Source: JAQVQN01 sp964428885
GTDB lineage: Bacteria > Verrucomicrobiota > Kiritimatiellia > RFP12 > UBA1067
Length of the DNA stretch: 48,803 bases
Assembly (NCBI GenBank): GCA_964428885.1
Contig: CAYRZP010000001.1
Location: 1 to 48,803 of the forward strand
Reading direction: 5' to 3'
This document shows, piece by piece, positions 24,716 through 33,018 of this stretch; the first letter of the stretch is position 1, and each line of letters opens with the position of its first letter. The notes under the pieces are model-generated. The model searched no databases. It was not told the origin of the DNA and saw only the letters and a list, made by a program, of their open reading frames with translations. The translations under genes were made by a program, and so were the position numbers.

Positions 24716-25620
24716 CACAGCCGCTCGGGATAATCGCCTGCGGCGATCAGCCTGCGCACGGCCGCCTCGACCAGCGGCTTGTCCTCGCGGTATGTCACGC
24801 CGAACCACGCGCTTTCGGTCGGCAGAACCTCCACCCGGACCGCGCCCTCGCGGATCATGCCGTCCACCGCGAACGGGATGTACCATTCGGCCTTGGGATC
24901 GGCGGCGTGAGCGTCGAGCCAGACCGTGAAACGCTCCTCCAGCAGGCCGAACAGTTCCGGCGTGAATCCCCACAGGTTCATCGAAACCCGTTCCGCGCCG
25001 GTCAGGCGCACCGGGCAAGCCCCGTCCTCCCGGTTCTCGACCCCGCCGGGCACGCGCGTCAGGCGGGTCATCTCGGTGACCTTCACGAGCATGCCGCTCT
25101 CTTCAGTGCGGCAGATGCCGCGCGCCACGCTGCCGTGTTCGGACAGGGTCTGGTCCAGACGGTAGCCGACCATCGCGAACCGCGTCGGCCGGTCGCCGCC
25201 CGGCGCGGCGAGAAACTTGCCCAAGCGGCGGAAGGCGTCGTTCCCGTAAAAATCATCGGCGTTGATCGCCGCGAAAGGCGCGTCAACCGCGCCGCGCGCG
25301 GCGCGGATCGCGTGCGCCGTGCCCCACGGCTTGGCGCGGCCTTCCGGCGCCTTGAATCCGGGCGGCAGGTCGTCGAGTTCCTGAAAAGCATAGTCCACCT
25401 CAATCATCCCGGCGTATTTGGCGCCAACCGACTCGCGGAACACCGCCTCGAAGTCGCGCCGGATCACGAAAACGATCCGTCCGAAACCGGCGCGCATCGC
25501 GTCGAACACCGAGTAGTCCATGATCGTCTCGCCGCCGGGTCCCACCGGATCGACCTGCTTCAAACCGCCATAGCGGCTGCCCATGCCAGCCGCCAGCACC
25601 ACCAAAACCGGTTTCGCCAT
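24712..25620 (-). CDS. Sugar-phosphate nucleotidyltransferase family protein
   Basis: 302 residues, GT-A fold NTP transferase. The nucleotide-binding signature LAAGMGSRYGGLKQ is at about 9-22, followed by GPGGETIMDYSVFDA. AAINADDFYG carries the catalytic and metal Asp, and the WGTAHAIRAA block is typical. It would transfer an NMP to a sugar or alcohol phosphate to make an activated precursor for cell-surface or storage polymers. The exact substrate cannot be read from sequence. It is translationally coupled to the downstream comF-like gene. Confidence 0.8.
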   Translation of the reverse strand: MAKPVLVVLAAGMGSRYGGLKQVDPVGPGGETIMDYSVFDAMRAGFGRIVFVIRRDFEAVFRESVGAKYAGMIEVDYAFQELDDLPPGFKAPEGRAKPWGTAHAIRAARGAVDAPFAAINADDFYGNDAFRRLGKFLAAPGGDRPTRFAMVGYRLDQTLSEHGSVARGICRTEESGMLVKVTEMTRLTRVPGGVENREDGACPVRLTGAERVSMNLWGFTPELFGLLEERFTVWLDAHAADPKAEWYIPFAVDGMIREGAVRVEVLPTESAWFGVTYREDKPLVEAAVRRLIAAGDYPERLW

Positions 25621-25658
25621 CTTAACATTCTCCTGTGTTCGGTTCGCGTCAAACTAAC

Positions 25659-25673
25659 GCGGGCGCAGCCCGC
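25659..25673. repeat. GC-rich hairpin, copy 2 (inverted)
   Basis: GCGGGC-GCA-GCCCGC, the exact reverse complement of the 15-nt core at 23221-23235. It lies in the gap between coaX and the nucleotidyltransferase gene, again beside a short-period inverted array. Confidence 0.8.
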
Positions 25674-25687
25674 AACCCAATTCATCT

Positions 25688-25742
25688 CTCACAGAGCCAC
25701 AGAGTGGAGAGCAGATCTCTGTGAGCTCAGTGCCTCTGTGAG
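25688..25742. repeat. Inverted short-period array (CTCTGTGAG type)
   Basis: CTCACAGAG and CCACAGAG (25688-25704) face CTCTGTGAG, CTCAGTGC and CTCTGTGAG (25717-25742). Unit spacing is 8-9 nt. The two sides are reverse complementary and could pair. It sits 14 nt downstream of the coaX stop on the minus strand, where it might end transcription, but no T-run follows. Confidence 0.8.
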
Positions 25743-25756
25743 AAACCAAAAACGTG

Positions 25757-26545
25757 TTATTTGGTGTGTTTGTTGTTTGGCAAGGCCAAACTACTCTCTG
25801 CGTTGCTTTCGAAGATGCAGCCGAGGCCGAAGAGGGTCAGCTCCGGATCGACCGTGAAATCCATGCCGCTGCCTTTGAGCGCCCAGCCCGCGTACCCGCC
25901 GGTGGCCACCAGCCGGAAATCCACCCCGGTCTGCCTCCGCAGGTACGACGCGATCTCGCGCACGATCCCGCGGTAGCCGATCTGCGCGCCGATGCGCATG
26001 GCCTGGCGCGTGCTGCGGCCGATTTTAGGGCACGGCCCTTTCAGATCCACGCGCGGCAACAGCGCCGTGCGCTCGTAAAGGTAGTCGGTCATCAGCGGCA
26101 GTCCGGGCGCGATCACGCCGCCGACATACCGGCGGTCGGGCATGATGATGTCAAAGGTCAGGGCCGTGCCGAAATCCGCCACCAGCAGCGGCGCGCCGTA
26201 GCGCCGCACCCCGCCGCAGGCGTCGGCCAGACGGTCGGCGCCGACGCGCTCCGGCTCCGGATAGTCGATCGTCACGCCCATGCGCAGGCCGGCCTTGACC
26301 CGCAGGGTGCCGCATCCTGTTTCTTGCCGGACCAGGCGGCTCCAAAGCGCGTTCACGCGGGGCACGACCGAACCCAGCACGGCGCCGTCCGCCGCTTCGC
26401 CGGCGGCCTTGCGCACGGCGGCGGCGCACGCATCCGGCCTTTTCAGAATGCCGCCCCGTATGTGCGAGACCCGCGAAACCCTGCCGCTGTCCCAAAGGCC
26501 CACCCCGGTCGAGGTGTTGCCGACATCTATCACCACACATCTCAT
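25757..26545 (-). CDS. coaX: Type III pantothenate kinase
   Basis: 262 residues, standard for CoaX. The ASKHA phosphate-1 motif is IDVGNTSTGVGLWD, the second is VADFGTALTFDII, and GVIAPGLPLMTDYL with RVDL forms the pantothenate and dimer region. It makes 4-phosphopantothenate, the first step to coenzyme A, and is insensitive to CoA feedback and dependent on K+ or ammonium. It lies 40 nt after nadC, so NAD and CoA synthesis genes share this operon. Confidence 0.93.
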   Translation of the reverse strand: MRCVVIDVGNTSTGVGLWDSGRVSRVSHIRGGILKRPDACAAAVRKAAGEAADGAVLGSVVPRVNALWSRLVRQETGCGTLRVKAGLRMGVTIDYPEPERVGADRLADACGGVRRYGAPLLVADFGTALTFDIIMPDRRYVGGVIAPGLPLMTDYLYERTALLPRVDLKGPCPKIGRSTRQAMRIGAQIGYRGIVREIASYLRRQTGVDFRLVATGGYAGWALKGSGMDFTVDPELTLFGLGCIFESNAESSLALPNNKHTK

Positions 26546-26585
26546 GGGAAAACCTTATTGCAAAAACCCGTGGCCTTCCGTGGTT

Positions 26586-27452
26586 TCATCGCTCGGACCA
26601 TTCGAGCGAGAGGTCCGCCGCCGGCGCGGAATGGGTGAGGCATCCCAGCGAGATCGCGTCCACGCCCGTGGCCGCCACTTCGCGCGCCCGCGCCAGCGTG
26701 ATGCCGCCTGACGCCTCGGTGCGGGAGACGCCGCGGCACAGCCCGACGCACTCGCGCATCATCTCGCAGCTCATGTTGTCTAGCATGATCCACTCCGGCC
26801 TGCCGCGCAAGGCGCTGACGCATTCCGCCACGCTCTCGACCTCGACCTCGACCTCCAGTTTCGGAAAACTCTTGCGCGCCGCGTGCACGGCCAGGTCCAG
26901 GCGGTCGGGATCGCCGCCCTGCCAAAGCCGGCGGTGGTTGTCCTTGATCAGCACCCGGTCGAAAAGCCCGAAGCGGTGGTTGCGGCCGCCGCCGCACAGC
27001 ACGGCGTTCTTCTCGAAAAGCCGCAGGCCCGGCGTGGTCTTGCGCGTGTCAAGGATCATTGTGCCGAATTCACGGACCGCCTCCACAAAGGCGCGCGTGA
27101 GCGTGGCGATGCCGCACATGCGCTGCATGAAGTTCAGCGCCGTGCGCTCGGCGGTCAGGATCGAGGCGGCGCGTCCGCGCACGGTCAGGATCGTGCCGCC
27201 CGCAGCCGCGTCGGCGCCGTCCGGCGTGACGATATCCACCCGCAGGCCCGGATCAACGCATTCGAAAACCGTCCTGCCGACGTTGGCGCCGGCCACGCGG
27301 CAGGCTCCGCGCGCCAGAACCGCGCCATCGGCCGCGACCGCCGGATCAACGAGCGTCAGAGTGGTCGCGTCGCCCGGCCCGACGTCCTCGGCCAAGGCCG
27401 CCCGGATCGCCGCGAGAGCCCGCGGGTCATCTGTCAGATCACGCGCATTCAT
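26586..27452 (-). CDS. nadC: Nicotinate-nucleotide pyrophosphorylase (quinolinate phosphoribosyltransferase)
   Basis: 288 residues. It converts quinolinate and PRPP to nicotinate mononucleotide in de novo NAD synthesis. EDVGPGDATT, TALNFMQRMCGIATLT, ILDTRKTTPGLR, GGGRNHRFGLFDRVLIKDNH and EVEVESVAE are the conserved active-site blocks. The frame is open well upstream, but those codons lie inside the rhomboid gene; ATG 27452 follows GAGGGAAG, a good ribosome binding site, 24 nt after the rhomboid stop. Confidence 0.96.
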   Translation of the reverse strand: MNARDLTDDPRALAAIRAALAEDVGPGDATTLTLVDPAVAADGAVLARGACRVAGANVGRTVFECVDPGLRVDIVTPDGADAAAGGTILTVRGRAASILTAERTALNFMQRMCGIATLTRAFVEAVREFGTMILDTRKTTPGLRLFEKNAVLCGGGRNHRFGLFDRVLIKDNHRRLWQGGDPDRLDLAVHAARKSFPKLEVEVEVESVAECVSALRGRPEWIMLDNMSCEMMRECVGLCRGVSRTEASGGITLARAREVAATGVDAISLGCLTHSAPAADLSLEWSER

Positions 27453-27475
27453 CTTTCTTCCCTCTTCCCGCTTAC

Positions 27476-28156
27476 TTATAACCTCTTCCCTAAAAAATAG
27501 CCTGCCGCGCCGCCTGCCAGATGCGCGGCATAGGCTACTTGCGAGTGCAGGAGCGCCGCCTCTGCCACTGTCACTATCCCGAGCAGCAAGGCCAGTGTGC
27601 GCGCCCGCATGCGGACCGGGAAAGGCAGCAGCAGCATGACCTCGCGCTGCGGGAACAAAGCCGCGTAGGCGCCGATCAGGGCGAAGACGCCGCCGGAGGC
27701 GCCGATGCACATTGAGTTGTCCAGCGTGTGCCGACCCGCCGAGAGCGCGGCCGGCAGGTAAGGCAGGGCCGCGGTGGCGGCCAGCCACCCGATACCGCCG
27801 ACCACGCCGCCCGCGAGGAAGACGCGCCAGAAACGGCGGCCGCCGATTTCCTGTTCCAGCCCGGAGCCGAAAAGCAGCACGGTCAGCATGTTGAGGCCGA
27901 GATGCCACCAGCCCTCGTGCAGGAACATGTAGGTGAGCGGCTGCCAGAAGAAACCGTGCGACAGCAGGGGCCAGGCCAGCCCGAAACTGGAGACCAGCGC
28001 ATTGCCGAAGGTGTAGCCGTACACGAATTCGACACGGGCCGCCGCGCGCTGCATCAGCAATACCGCGAGGCATAGCGCCGCCAGCGTCAAGGCGGCGGGC
28101 GCGGCGTAAAACAAACCCCGCAAACGCCACAGCCATCTTCGCGTAAGCGTGATCAA
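27476..28156 (-). CDS. Rhomboid-family intramembrane serine protease
   Basis: 226 residues with about six membrane helices. The catalytic dyad is visible: Ser154 in CIGASGGVFALIGAY and His212 in AYAAHLAGGAAGYFLG. HEGWWHLGLNM carries the oxyanion Asn89. It cleaves membrane-anchored substrates within the bilayer; the substrates are unknown. It is the second gene of the minus-strand operon that starts with a small membrane protein and continues to nadC and coaX. Confidence 0.9.
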   Translation of the reverse strand: MITLTRRWLWRLRGLFYAAPAALTLAALCLAVLLMQRAAARVEFVYGYTFGNALVSSFGLAWPLLSHGFFWQPLTYMFLHEGWWHLGLNMLTVLLFGSGLEQEIGGRRFWRVFLAGGVVGGIGWLAATAALPYLPAALSAGRHTLDNSMCIGASGGVFALIGAYAALFPQREVMLLLPFPVRMRARTLALLLGIVTVAEAALLHSQVAYAAHLAGGAAGYFLGKRL

Positions 28157-28178
28157 GGCCGCACCTCCGTCGCCGGGC

Positions 28179-28400
28179 TCAGGCGGATTTGATCAGGTCC
28201 CAATTCGCGTAGAGCATGAATGCGATGATGGCCAGAATGACGGTGGTGATGATCGCGCAGATGCCGGCGAGCTTGTCGCCCGCGCCCGTGCCCAGCGCCG
28301 CCGTTTCTTCGGCCGGGTTGCGCAGGCGGGCCGATATGAAGGCCCCGCCGGGGGCTTTGACCTCTTCCGCCGCATCCAAAGACGATTTCTTCAATTTCAT
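28179..28400 (-). CDS. Small single-pass membrane protein, function unknown
   Basis: 73 residues. A hydrophilic N-terminal half (KLKKSSLDAAEEVKAPGG...) is followed by one strong membrane helix (LAGICAIITTVILAIIAFMLYA) and a short tail, NWDLIKSA. It is 22 nt ahead of the rhomboid gene, so it is probably co-transcribed; whether it is a partner or substrate of the protease is speculation. It may be translated from a leaderless message: an extended -10 box ends 6 nt before the ATG and no Shine-Dalgarno is present. Confidence 0.65.
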   Translation of the reverse strand: MKLKKSSLDAAEEVKAPGGAFISARLRNPAEETAALGTGAGDKLAGICAIITTVILAIIAFMLYANWDLIKSA

Positions 28401-28406
28401 GTCCCG

Positions 28407-28415
28407 ATATTACCA
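28407..28415 (-). promoter_or_regulatory. Extended -10 promoter for the small-protein/rhomboid/nadC/coaX operon
   Basis: On the minus strand TGG-TAATAT (28415-28407) is an extended -10 element. No good -35 is visible. Transcription would start at or beside the ATG at 28400. Confidence 0.45.
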
Positions 28416-28460
28416 AACCGCCCTTGCGTTGAGTAGCGAATTTTGCGCACGCCCGAAACC

Positions 28461-28489
28461 TTGCCATCGGCGTTTAAAAGATGTTATCT
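28461..28489 (+). promoter_or_regulatory. Promoter for nfnA
   Basis: TTGCCA (28461-28466) and TTATCT (28484-28489) have 17-bp spacing, 35 nt ahead of the nfnA ATG. Confidence 0.6.
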
Positions 28490-28524
28490 TTTCATTTTTC
28501 GAATTTTATGGTGAGTTCTTTTTT

Positions 28525-29367
28525 ATGAACAGAATCCTGAGTGTCACCCGACTCGCGCCCGAGGTCTACCGCATGGATGTCGAGGCGCCGCTGATCGCGC
28601 GCGAGCGCAGACCCGGCCAGTTCATCATTCTGCAGGTCGACGATGATATCGGCGAGCGCATCCCGCTGACCATCGCCGACGCCGATCAGGCGCATGGCGC
28701 GATCACGCTGATCTTCCAGACGGTCGGCAAGACCACCCACCTGCTGGCGGAGAAGCGGCCGGGCGAGAGGATCGCAGCCGTGCTCGGGCCGCTGGGGCAG
28801 CCCACCCGCATCGAAAAGGTCGGACACGTGGTCTGCGTCGGCGGCGGCATCGGCGTGGCCCCGCTGTACCCGATCGCCCAGGCCATGAAGGCCGCCGGCA
28901 ACCGGGTCACCATCATCATGGGCGCCCGCAACCAATCCCTGCTGATCATGGAAGATGAGATGCGCAAGATCGCGGACGAGCTGATCATCGTCACGGACGA
29001 CGGTTCGTACGGGCGCAAGGCGCTGGTCACCGCGCCGCTGAAAGAGCTTTGCGAACAGGAGCCTAAGCCGGACATGGCCGTGGCGATCGGCCCGCCGGTC
29101 ATGATGAAATTCTGCGCCGAGACCACGCGGCCCTACGGTGTGCACACGGTGGTCTCGCTCAACACGATCATGATCGACGGCACGGGCATGTGTGGCGGCT
29201 GCCGCGTCACGGTCGGCGGCGAGGCCAAGTTCGTCTGCGTGGACGGCCCGGAGTTCGACGGGCACAAGGTCGATTTCGACAATATGATTAAGCGCCTGCG
29301 CGCCTACAAGCCGCGCGAGGACGCCGACCACCAGGCGCACCACTGCCGGTTAGATGCCATTCGTTGA
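28525..29367 (+). CDS. nfnA: NfnA-type subunit of NADH-dependent ferredoxin:NADP oxidoreductase (FAD/NAD-binding, 2Fe-2S)
   Basis: 280 residues, ferredoxin-reductase fold. RRPGQFIILQ and ERIPLTIAD bind FAD, and GHVVCVGGGIGVAPLYPIAQ binds NAD. The C-terminal 2Fe-2S site has Asp218 and C223, C226 and C238 (DGTGMCGGCRV...FVCVDGPEFDG), matching the one-Asp/three-Cys ligation described for NfnA. With NfnB it forms the electron-bifurcating transhydrogenase that exchanges electrons among NADH, NADPH and ferredoxin in anaerobes; the same family is also called sulfide dehydrogenase. Its partner gene lies 2.2 kb downstream, beyond a restriction-modification pair, instead of being adjacent. Confidence 0.87.
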   Translation: MNRILSVTRLAPEVYRMDVEAPLIARERRPGQFIILQVDDDIGERIPLTIADADQAHGAITLIFQTVGKTTHLLAEKRPGERIAAVLGPLGQPTRIEKVGHVVCVGGGIGVAPLYPIAQAMKAAGNRVTIIMGARNQSLLIMEDEMRKIADELIIVTDDGSYGRKALVTAPLKELCEQEPKPDMAVAIGPPVMMKFCAETTRPYGVHTVVSLNTIMIDGTGMCGGCRVTVGGEAKFVCVDGPEFDGHKVDFDNMIKRLRAYKPREDADHQAHHCRLDAIR

Positions 29368-29441
29368 GCAGGGCGTAAGCGGAAAGAAACGTTTATGCGT
29401 AACGATCAAAACCCCACATTCGTATCCCTGCTGGACAGGTA

Positions 29442-30644
29442 ATGCATAAGAACCGGTTCTATATTTTGGGCCACAAGGCCTTTTCTGTGTCGGCGCGCGA
29501 GTCTTCGGCGGCTAGTCAGTACGTCACATGTCCGTCACCGAAAGCGAAAAGCATCAAATTCATTTCGCTTTTCAGCGGCGCAATGGGACTTGATCTTGGC
29601 CTTGAATCCGCTGGCTTTCAGGTTGCTGGATGCCTCGAACTCGACAAGAAAGCCTGCGCCACCATTACCAAAAACCGTCCAGAAGTACCGCTCATTTGCG
29701 ATGACCTCCGAAATTGGACAGGCGACAAATTGTTGTCCGCCTTTAAGCTTCAGCGCGATGATATCGCCTTTATCGCTGGCGGCCCTCCCTGCCCTTCTTT
29801 CAGTACAGCAGGTAAGCGGCAGTCGTTCAATGATCCGCGTGGCCAAGTCATGTTTGACTATTTGCGGATTATCGCAGAACTACGTCCGCCGTTTTTTGTG
29901 ATGGAAAACGTGAGGGGGATTCTCTCCGCTTCTCTGACCCATGTGCCGATTTCTGAGCGCAAAAACCGGACAGCTGCCGGCAAGGGCACCGTCCTCAAGT
30001 TGCTTGCGGAAACTTTTAATGAAATGGGGTATACCGTTTCTGTGGAACTCGTGAATGCCGCCAACTACGGCACTCCGCAGAAAAGGGAGCGGGTTGTTTT
30101 TCTTGGCAGCCGTGACGGATTCCAAGTCACTATGCCGACTGCTCAATACTCGGGAACGGAAAACCTGTTTTGCCCAAAATGGCGTACGCTTGGGGATGCC
30201 GTGCAGGGTTTAATCGATCCGCATCCTGAGTTCATCCCTTTCTCAAAGAATCGTCAACGTTTCCTCAAGCTGCTGAAAGAGGGGGAGAACTGGCGCGACC
30301 TGCCCGCCAACCTGCAAGCCGAAGCGTTGGGCGGGGCCTTTACGTCCACTGGCGGCCGGGTGGGGTTCTTCCGCCGTCTACGTTTTGACGAACCGTCCCC
30401 CACTGTGCCAACAACCCCTGTCCAGAAAAGCACCTGCCTCTGCCATCCCGCTGAGCTGCGCCCGCTTTCCGTGAAAGAATATGCCCGCATACAGCAGTTT
30501 CCAGATAATTGGGTCTTCGAGGGTTCAACAGCCGACAAATACCGGCAGATCGGCAATGCCGTACCCGTTGGGCTCGGCTACGCCATCGGCAATGCGCTCA
30601 AACGCTTCTTAATCAATTACCAAGCGCTAGATGAGGAGAGTTGA
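29442..30644 (+). CDS. DNA (cytosine-5) methyltransferase
   Basis: 400 residues. The ordered m5C motifs are clear: motif I FSGAMGLDLGLESAGF, motif IV GGPPCPSFS with catalytic Cys117, motif VI MENVRG (Glu155), motif VIII QKRERV (from Gln213), then a target-recognition region of about 80 residues, motif IX around FDEPSPTVPTT, and motif X YRQIGNAVPVGLG. The recognition sequence cannot be read from this. Base composition is much less GC-rich than the flanking nfn genes. The downstream gene starts 2 nt after its stop, forming a type II restriction-modification pair. Confidence 0.93.
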   Translation: MHKNRFYILGHKAFSVSARESSAASQYVTCPSPKAKSIKFISLFSGAMGLDLGLESAGFQVAGCLELDKKACATITKNRPEVPLICDDLRNWTGDKLLSAFKLQRDDIAFIAGGPPCPSFSTAGKRQSFNDPRGQVMFDYLRIIAELRPPFFVMENVRGILSASLTHVPISERKNRTAAGKGTVLKLLAETFNEMGYTVSVELVNAANYGTPQKRERVVFLGSRDGFQVTMPTAQYSGTENLFCPKWRTLGDAVQGLIDPHPEFIPFSKNRQRFLKLLKEGENWRDLPANLQAEALGGAFTSTGGRVGFFRRLRFDEPSPTVPTTPVQKSTCLCHPAELRPLSVKEYARIQQFPDNWVFEGSTADKYRQIGNAVPVGLGYAIGNALKRFLINYQALDEES

Positions 30645-30645
30645 A

Positions 30646-31401
30646 ATGCATTTGACGCCTGAAATTATCGAGGAGCATGTTCAAAAATGCCTTGAGGCAT
30701 TTTACATGCGGCGGATTGCTAAGCTTTCCGAGTTGAAACTGCGAGACACCCTGAAGAGGAAGAACCCCTATCTGTTCCGGGCTATTGGTACTGAATCAGC
30801 AACTGAATTCATTACACAGCTTTTAAGCGCATACATGTCTTCGTCTGATGAAGGTATTTTTGGTGACGCCTTTTTTGAGCCGCTTGCCAAACTTGTTTCT
30901 GGTGCGTCAACCGCTGGAGGTGAAGGCGCGGACATCATCCTTGAAACTTCAACAACCTACACTGCGATCGCCGTTAAGTCGGGGACTTCTGTCTTCAATG
31001 CCCAGAGTCGGCGGCGGCAGAATCAAGAGTTCTTGAACCTTCGCAGCCGCATGTTGAAACTACAGAAACATTTTGATGCGATTGTTGGGTATTGCTATGG
31101 CAAAAAGAAATCTTCTGCAAAGTCAGCCGAAGTCATCTTTAAAGAGTTGGCGGGGCAAGTGTTCTGGGAAGAATTGACGGGGGATTCAACGTTTTACTTG
31201 AAAATTATCGAAGCGATGAAATCTAAACCCGCCGAACACAAACTCAGGTTCCGCGAAGAGTGGGACAAAGCGGTTAATCGGTTCGTTCGGGAATTCACCG
31301 TTACCTATTGTGCCGAAGACGGCGCGATTGACTGGAAAAAACTTCTCGTTTTCAATAGCGGCTGCAATCCCCCCGAAAAATCGAGCGGTACGGTGACATG
31401 A
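30646..31401 (+). CDS. PmeII-like type II restriction endonuclease
   Basis: 251 residues. The block LKRKNPYLFRAIGTESATE, then SSSDEGIFGDAFFEPLA, then GADIILE...YTAIAVKSG and YCYGKK resembles PmeII-family restriction enzymes as I recall them. The likely nuclease core is Asp96 with Lys111 (AVKSG), a variant PD-(D/E)xK motif in which the residue two before Lys is Ala. It would cut the DNA site protected by the adjacent methyltransferase. An ATG at 30631 overlaps the methyltransferase gene, but ATG 30646 is 7 nt behind a GAGGAG site and is preferred. Low GC content suggests recent transfer. Confidence 0.78.
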   Translation: MHLTPEIIEEHVQKCLEAFYMRRIAKLSELKLRDTLKRKNPYLFRAIGTESATEFITQLLSAYMSSSDEGIFGDAFFEPLAKLVSGASTAGGEGADIILETSTTYTAIAVKSGTSVFNAQSRRRQNQEFLNLRSRMLKLQKHFDAIVGYCYGKKKSSAKSAEVIFKELAGQVFWEELTGDSTFYLKIIEAMKSKPAEHKLRFREEWDKAVNRFVREFTVTYCAEDGAIDWKKLLVFNSGCNPPEKSSGTVT

Positions 31402-31530
31402 CCGCTTTCAAACAGGTGAGAAAGGTTTGAGCATAGCTGTTATATCCTTCCAAAGCCTAGTTGTTTTTGACAAAGGCCACATCCGTGGCGCTTGGCCTCA
31501 ACTTCAGCAACCATAAGGAGCACGTCTCTC

Positions 31531-33018
31531 ATGCACCAAGACCCCACCGTTTTAAAGAGCACCGCCACAGACTTGCTGCGCCAGATCGAGAACCAGCCCA
31601 TGACCCCAAAAGCGCGCATGGCGATCCCGCCGCAAGAGATGCCTTCACAGGCCCCTGAGGTACGGTGCCACAATATGAGCGAGGTCGCGCTGGGCTACTC
31701 CGCCGAGCAGGCGCGCCTGGAGGCAATGCGCTGCCTGCAGTGCAAGAACGCGCCGTGTGTGCAGGGCTGCCCGGTGCGCATCCGCATCCCGGATTTTCTG
31801 AAGGCGGCGGCGGAAGGCCGCTTCGACGAGGCGGTGGCCATCATCCGCGAGAACAGCCTGCTGCCGGCCGTGTGCGGCCGCGTCTGTCCGCAGGAGGTGC
31901 AGTGCCAGGCGCCGTGCACGCTGGGCAAGGCGCTCAAGGACGTGGACAAGGCGGTCTCGATCGGTCGCGTGGAACGCTATGTCTCCGACCTCGAGCGCGA
32001 GAGCGGCCGGCAGGCCGCGCCCGCGGTCAAGCCGCCGACCGGACGTCGCGTGGCTGTGATCGGCAGCGGCCCGGCGGGCATCACCGTGGCGGCGGACGTG
32101 CGGCGCGAGGGCCACGAGGTCACTATTTTCGAGGCATTCCACAAGCCCGGCGGCGTGCTGGTCTACGGCATCCCCGAGTTCCGCCTGCCCAAAAGCATCG
32201 TCAGCAAAGAGATCGAGACGCTGAAGACGATGGGGGTCAAGATCGAGACTAATTTCGTGATCGGACGCACGCGCCGGCTGGCAGACCTGATCGACAAAGA
32301 CGGGTTCGACGCGGTTTTCGTGGGCACCGGCGCGGGGCTCCCGAAGTTCATGAACATCCCCGGCGAGAACTTGGTGGGGGTCTTCTCCGCCAACGAGTAC
32401 CTGACGCGCGCCAACCTGATGAAGGCCTACGACACCGCGCATGCCCACACGCCGCTCTACATCTCGCGCAAGGTCGCGGTGCTCGGCGGCGGCAACGTGG
32501 CCATGGACGCGGCGCGCATGGCGCTCAGGCTCGGCGCGGAAGAGGTTCACCTGGTCTACCGGCGCACCGAGAAAGAGATGCCCGCGCGCGTCGAGGAGGT
32601 CGCCCACGCCCGCGAGGAGGGCGTGGTCTTCCACATGCTGCAGAACGCCGTGCGCATCCTCGGCGACGAGAACGACCGCGTCACGCGGATGGAGTGCCTG
32701 CGCTACGAGCTGGGCGACCCCGACGCCTCGGGGCGGCGGCGGCCGGTGCCTCTCAAAGGCAGCGAGTTCATGATGGAGGTCGACACCGTGATCGTGGCCA
32801 TCGGCAACGACTCCAACCCGCTGATCAGCCAGACCACCGCGGCTCTCGCCGTGAACAAGTGGGGCAACATCATCGTGGACGAGAACGGCAAAAGCTCGAT
32901 CGACGGCATCTACGCCGGCGGCGACATCGTGCTCGGCGCCGCCACCGTGATCCTCGCCATGGGCGAGGGCCGCCGCGCCGCCGCCGCGATCAACGCTTAT
33001 CTGGCTGACAAAACCTGA
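31531..33018 (+). CDS. nfnB: NfnB-type (GltA-like) subunit of NADH-dependent ferredoxin:NADP oxidoreductase
   Basis: 495 residues. The N-terminal ferredoxin-like domain has two 4Fe-4S cysteine sets, CLQCKNAPCVQGCP and CGRVCPQEVQCQAPC. An FAD domain (VAVIGSGPAGITVAADV) and an NADP domain (VAVLGGGNVAMDAARMA) follow, ending in the GIYAGGDIVLGAATVILAMG block. This is the GltD/NfnB family: either the small subunit of glutamate synthase or, with an NfnA partner as here, the large subunit of the bifurcating transhydrogenase. AAGGAG (31515-31520) precedes the ATG. The 129 bp before it holds nothing recognisable apart from this site. Confidence 0.87.
   Translation: MHQDPTVLKSTATDLLRQIENQPMTPKARMAIPPQEMPSQAPEVRCHNMSEVALGYSAEQARLEAMRCLQCKNAPCVQGCPVRIRIPDFLKAAAEGRFDEAVAIIRENSLLPAVCGRVCPQEVQCQAPCTLGKALKDVDKAVSIGRVERYVSDLERESGRQAAPAVKPPTGRRVAVIGSGPAGITVAADVRREGHEVTIFEAFHKPGGVLVYGIPEFRLPKSIVSKEIETLKTMGVKIETNFVIGRTRRLADLIDKDGFDAVFVGTGAGLPKFMNIPGENLVGVFSANEYLTRANLMKAYDTAHAHTPLYISRKVAVLGGGNVAMDAARMALRLGAEEVHLVYRRTEKEMPARVEEVAHAREEGVVFHMLQNAVRILGDENDRVTRMECLRYELGDPDASGRRRPVPLKGSEFMMEVDTVIVAIGNDSNPLISQTTAALAVNKWGNIIVDENGKSSIDGIYAGGDIVLGAATVILAMGEGRRAAAAINAYLADKT

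Noticed and set aside
23126..25742. CRISPR-like repeats
   Set aside because: Units are 8-9 nt with no 28-37-nt repeats, no spacers of uniform size and no cas genes nearby.
29368..31530. Insertion-sequence or integron ends around the restriction-modification pair
   Set aside because: I found no transposase, no terminal inverted repeats and no convincing target-site duplication by eye; transfer is argued from composition and position only.
31531..33018. Assignment as glutamate synthase small subunit (GltD)
   Set aside because: No glutamate synthase large subunit is present, and an NfnA-type partner is encoded upstream; NfnB is the better reading, though the families overlap.
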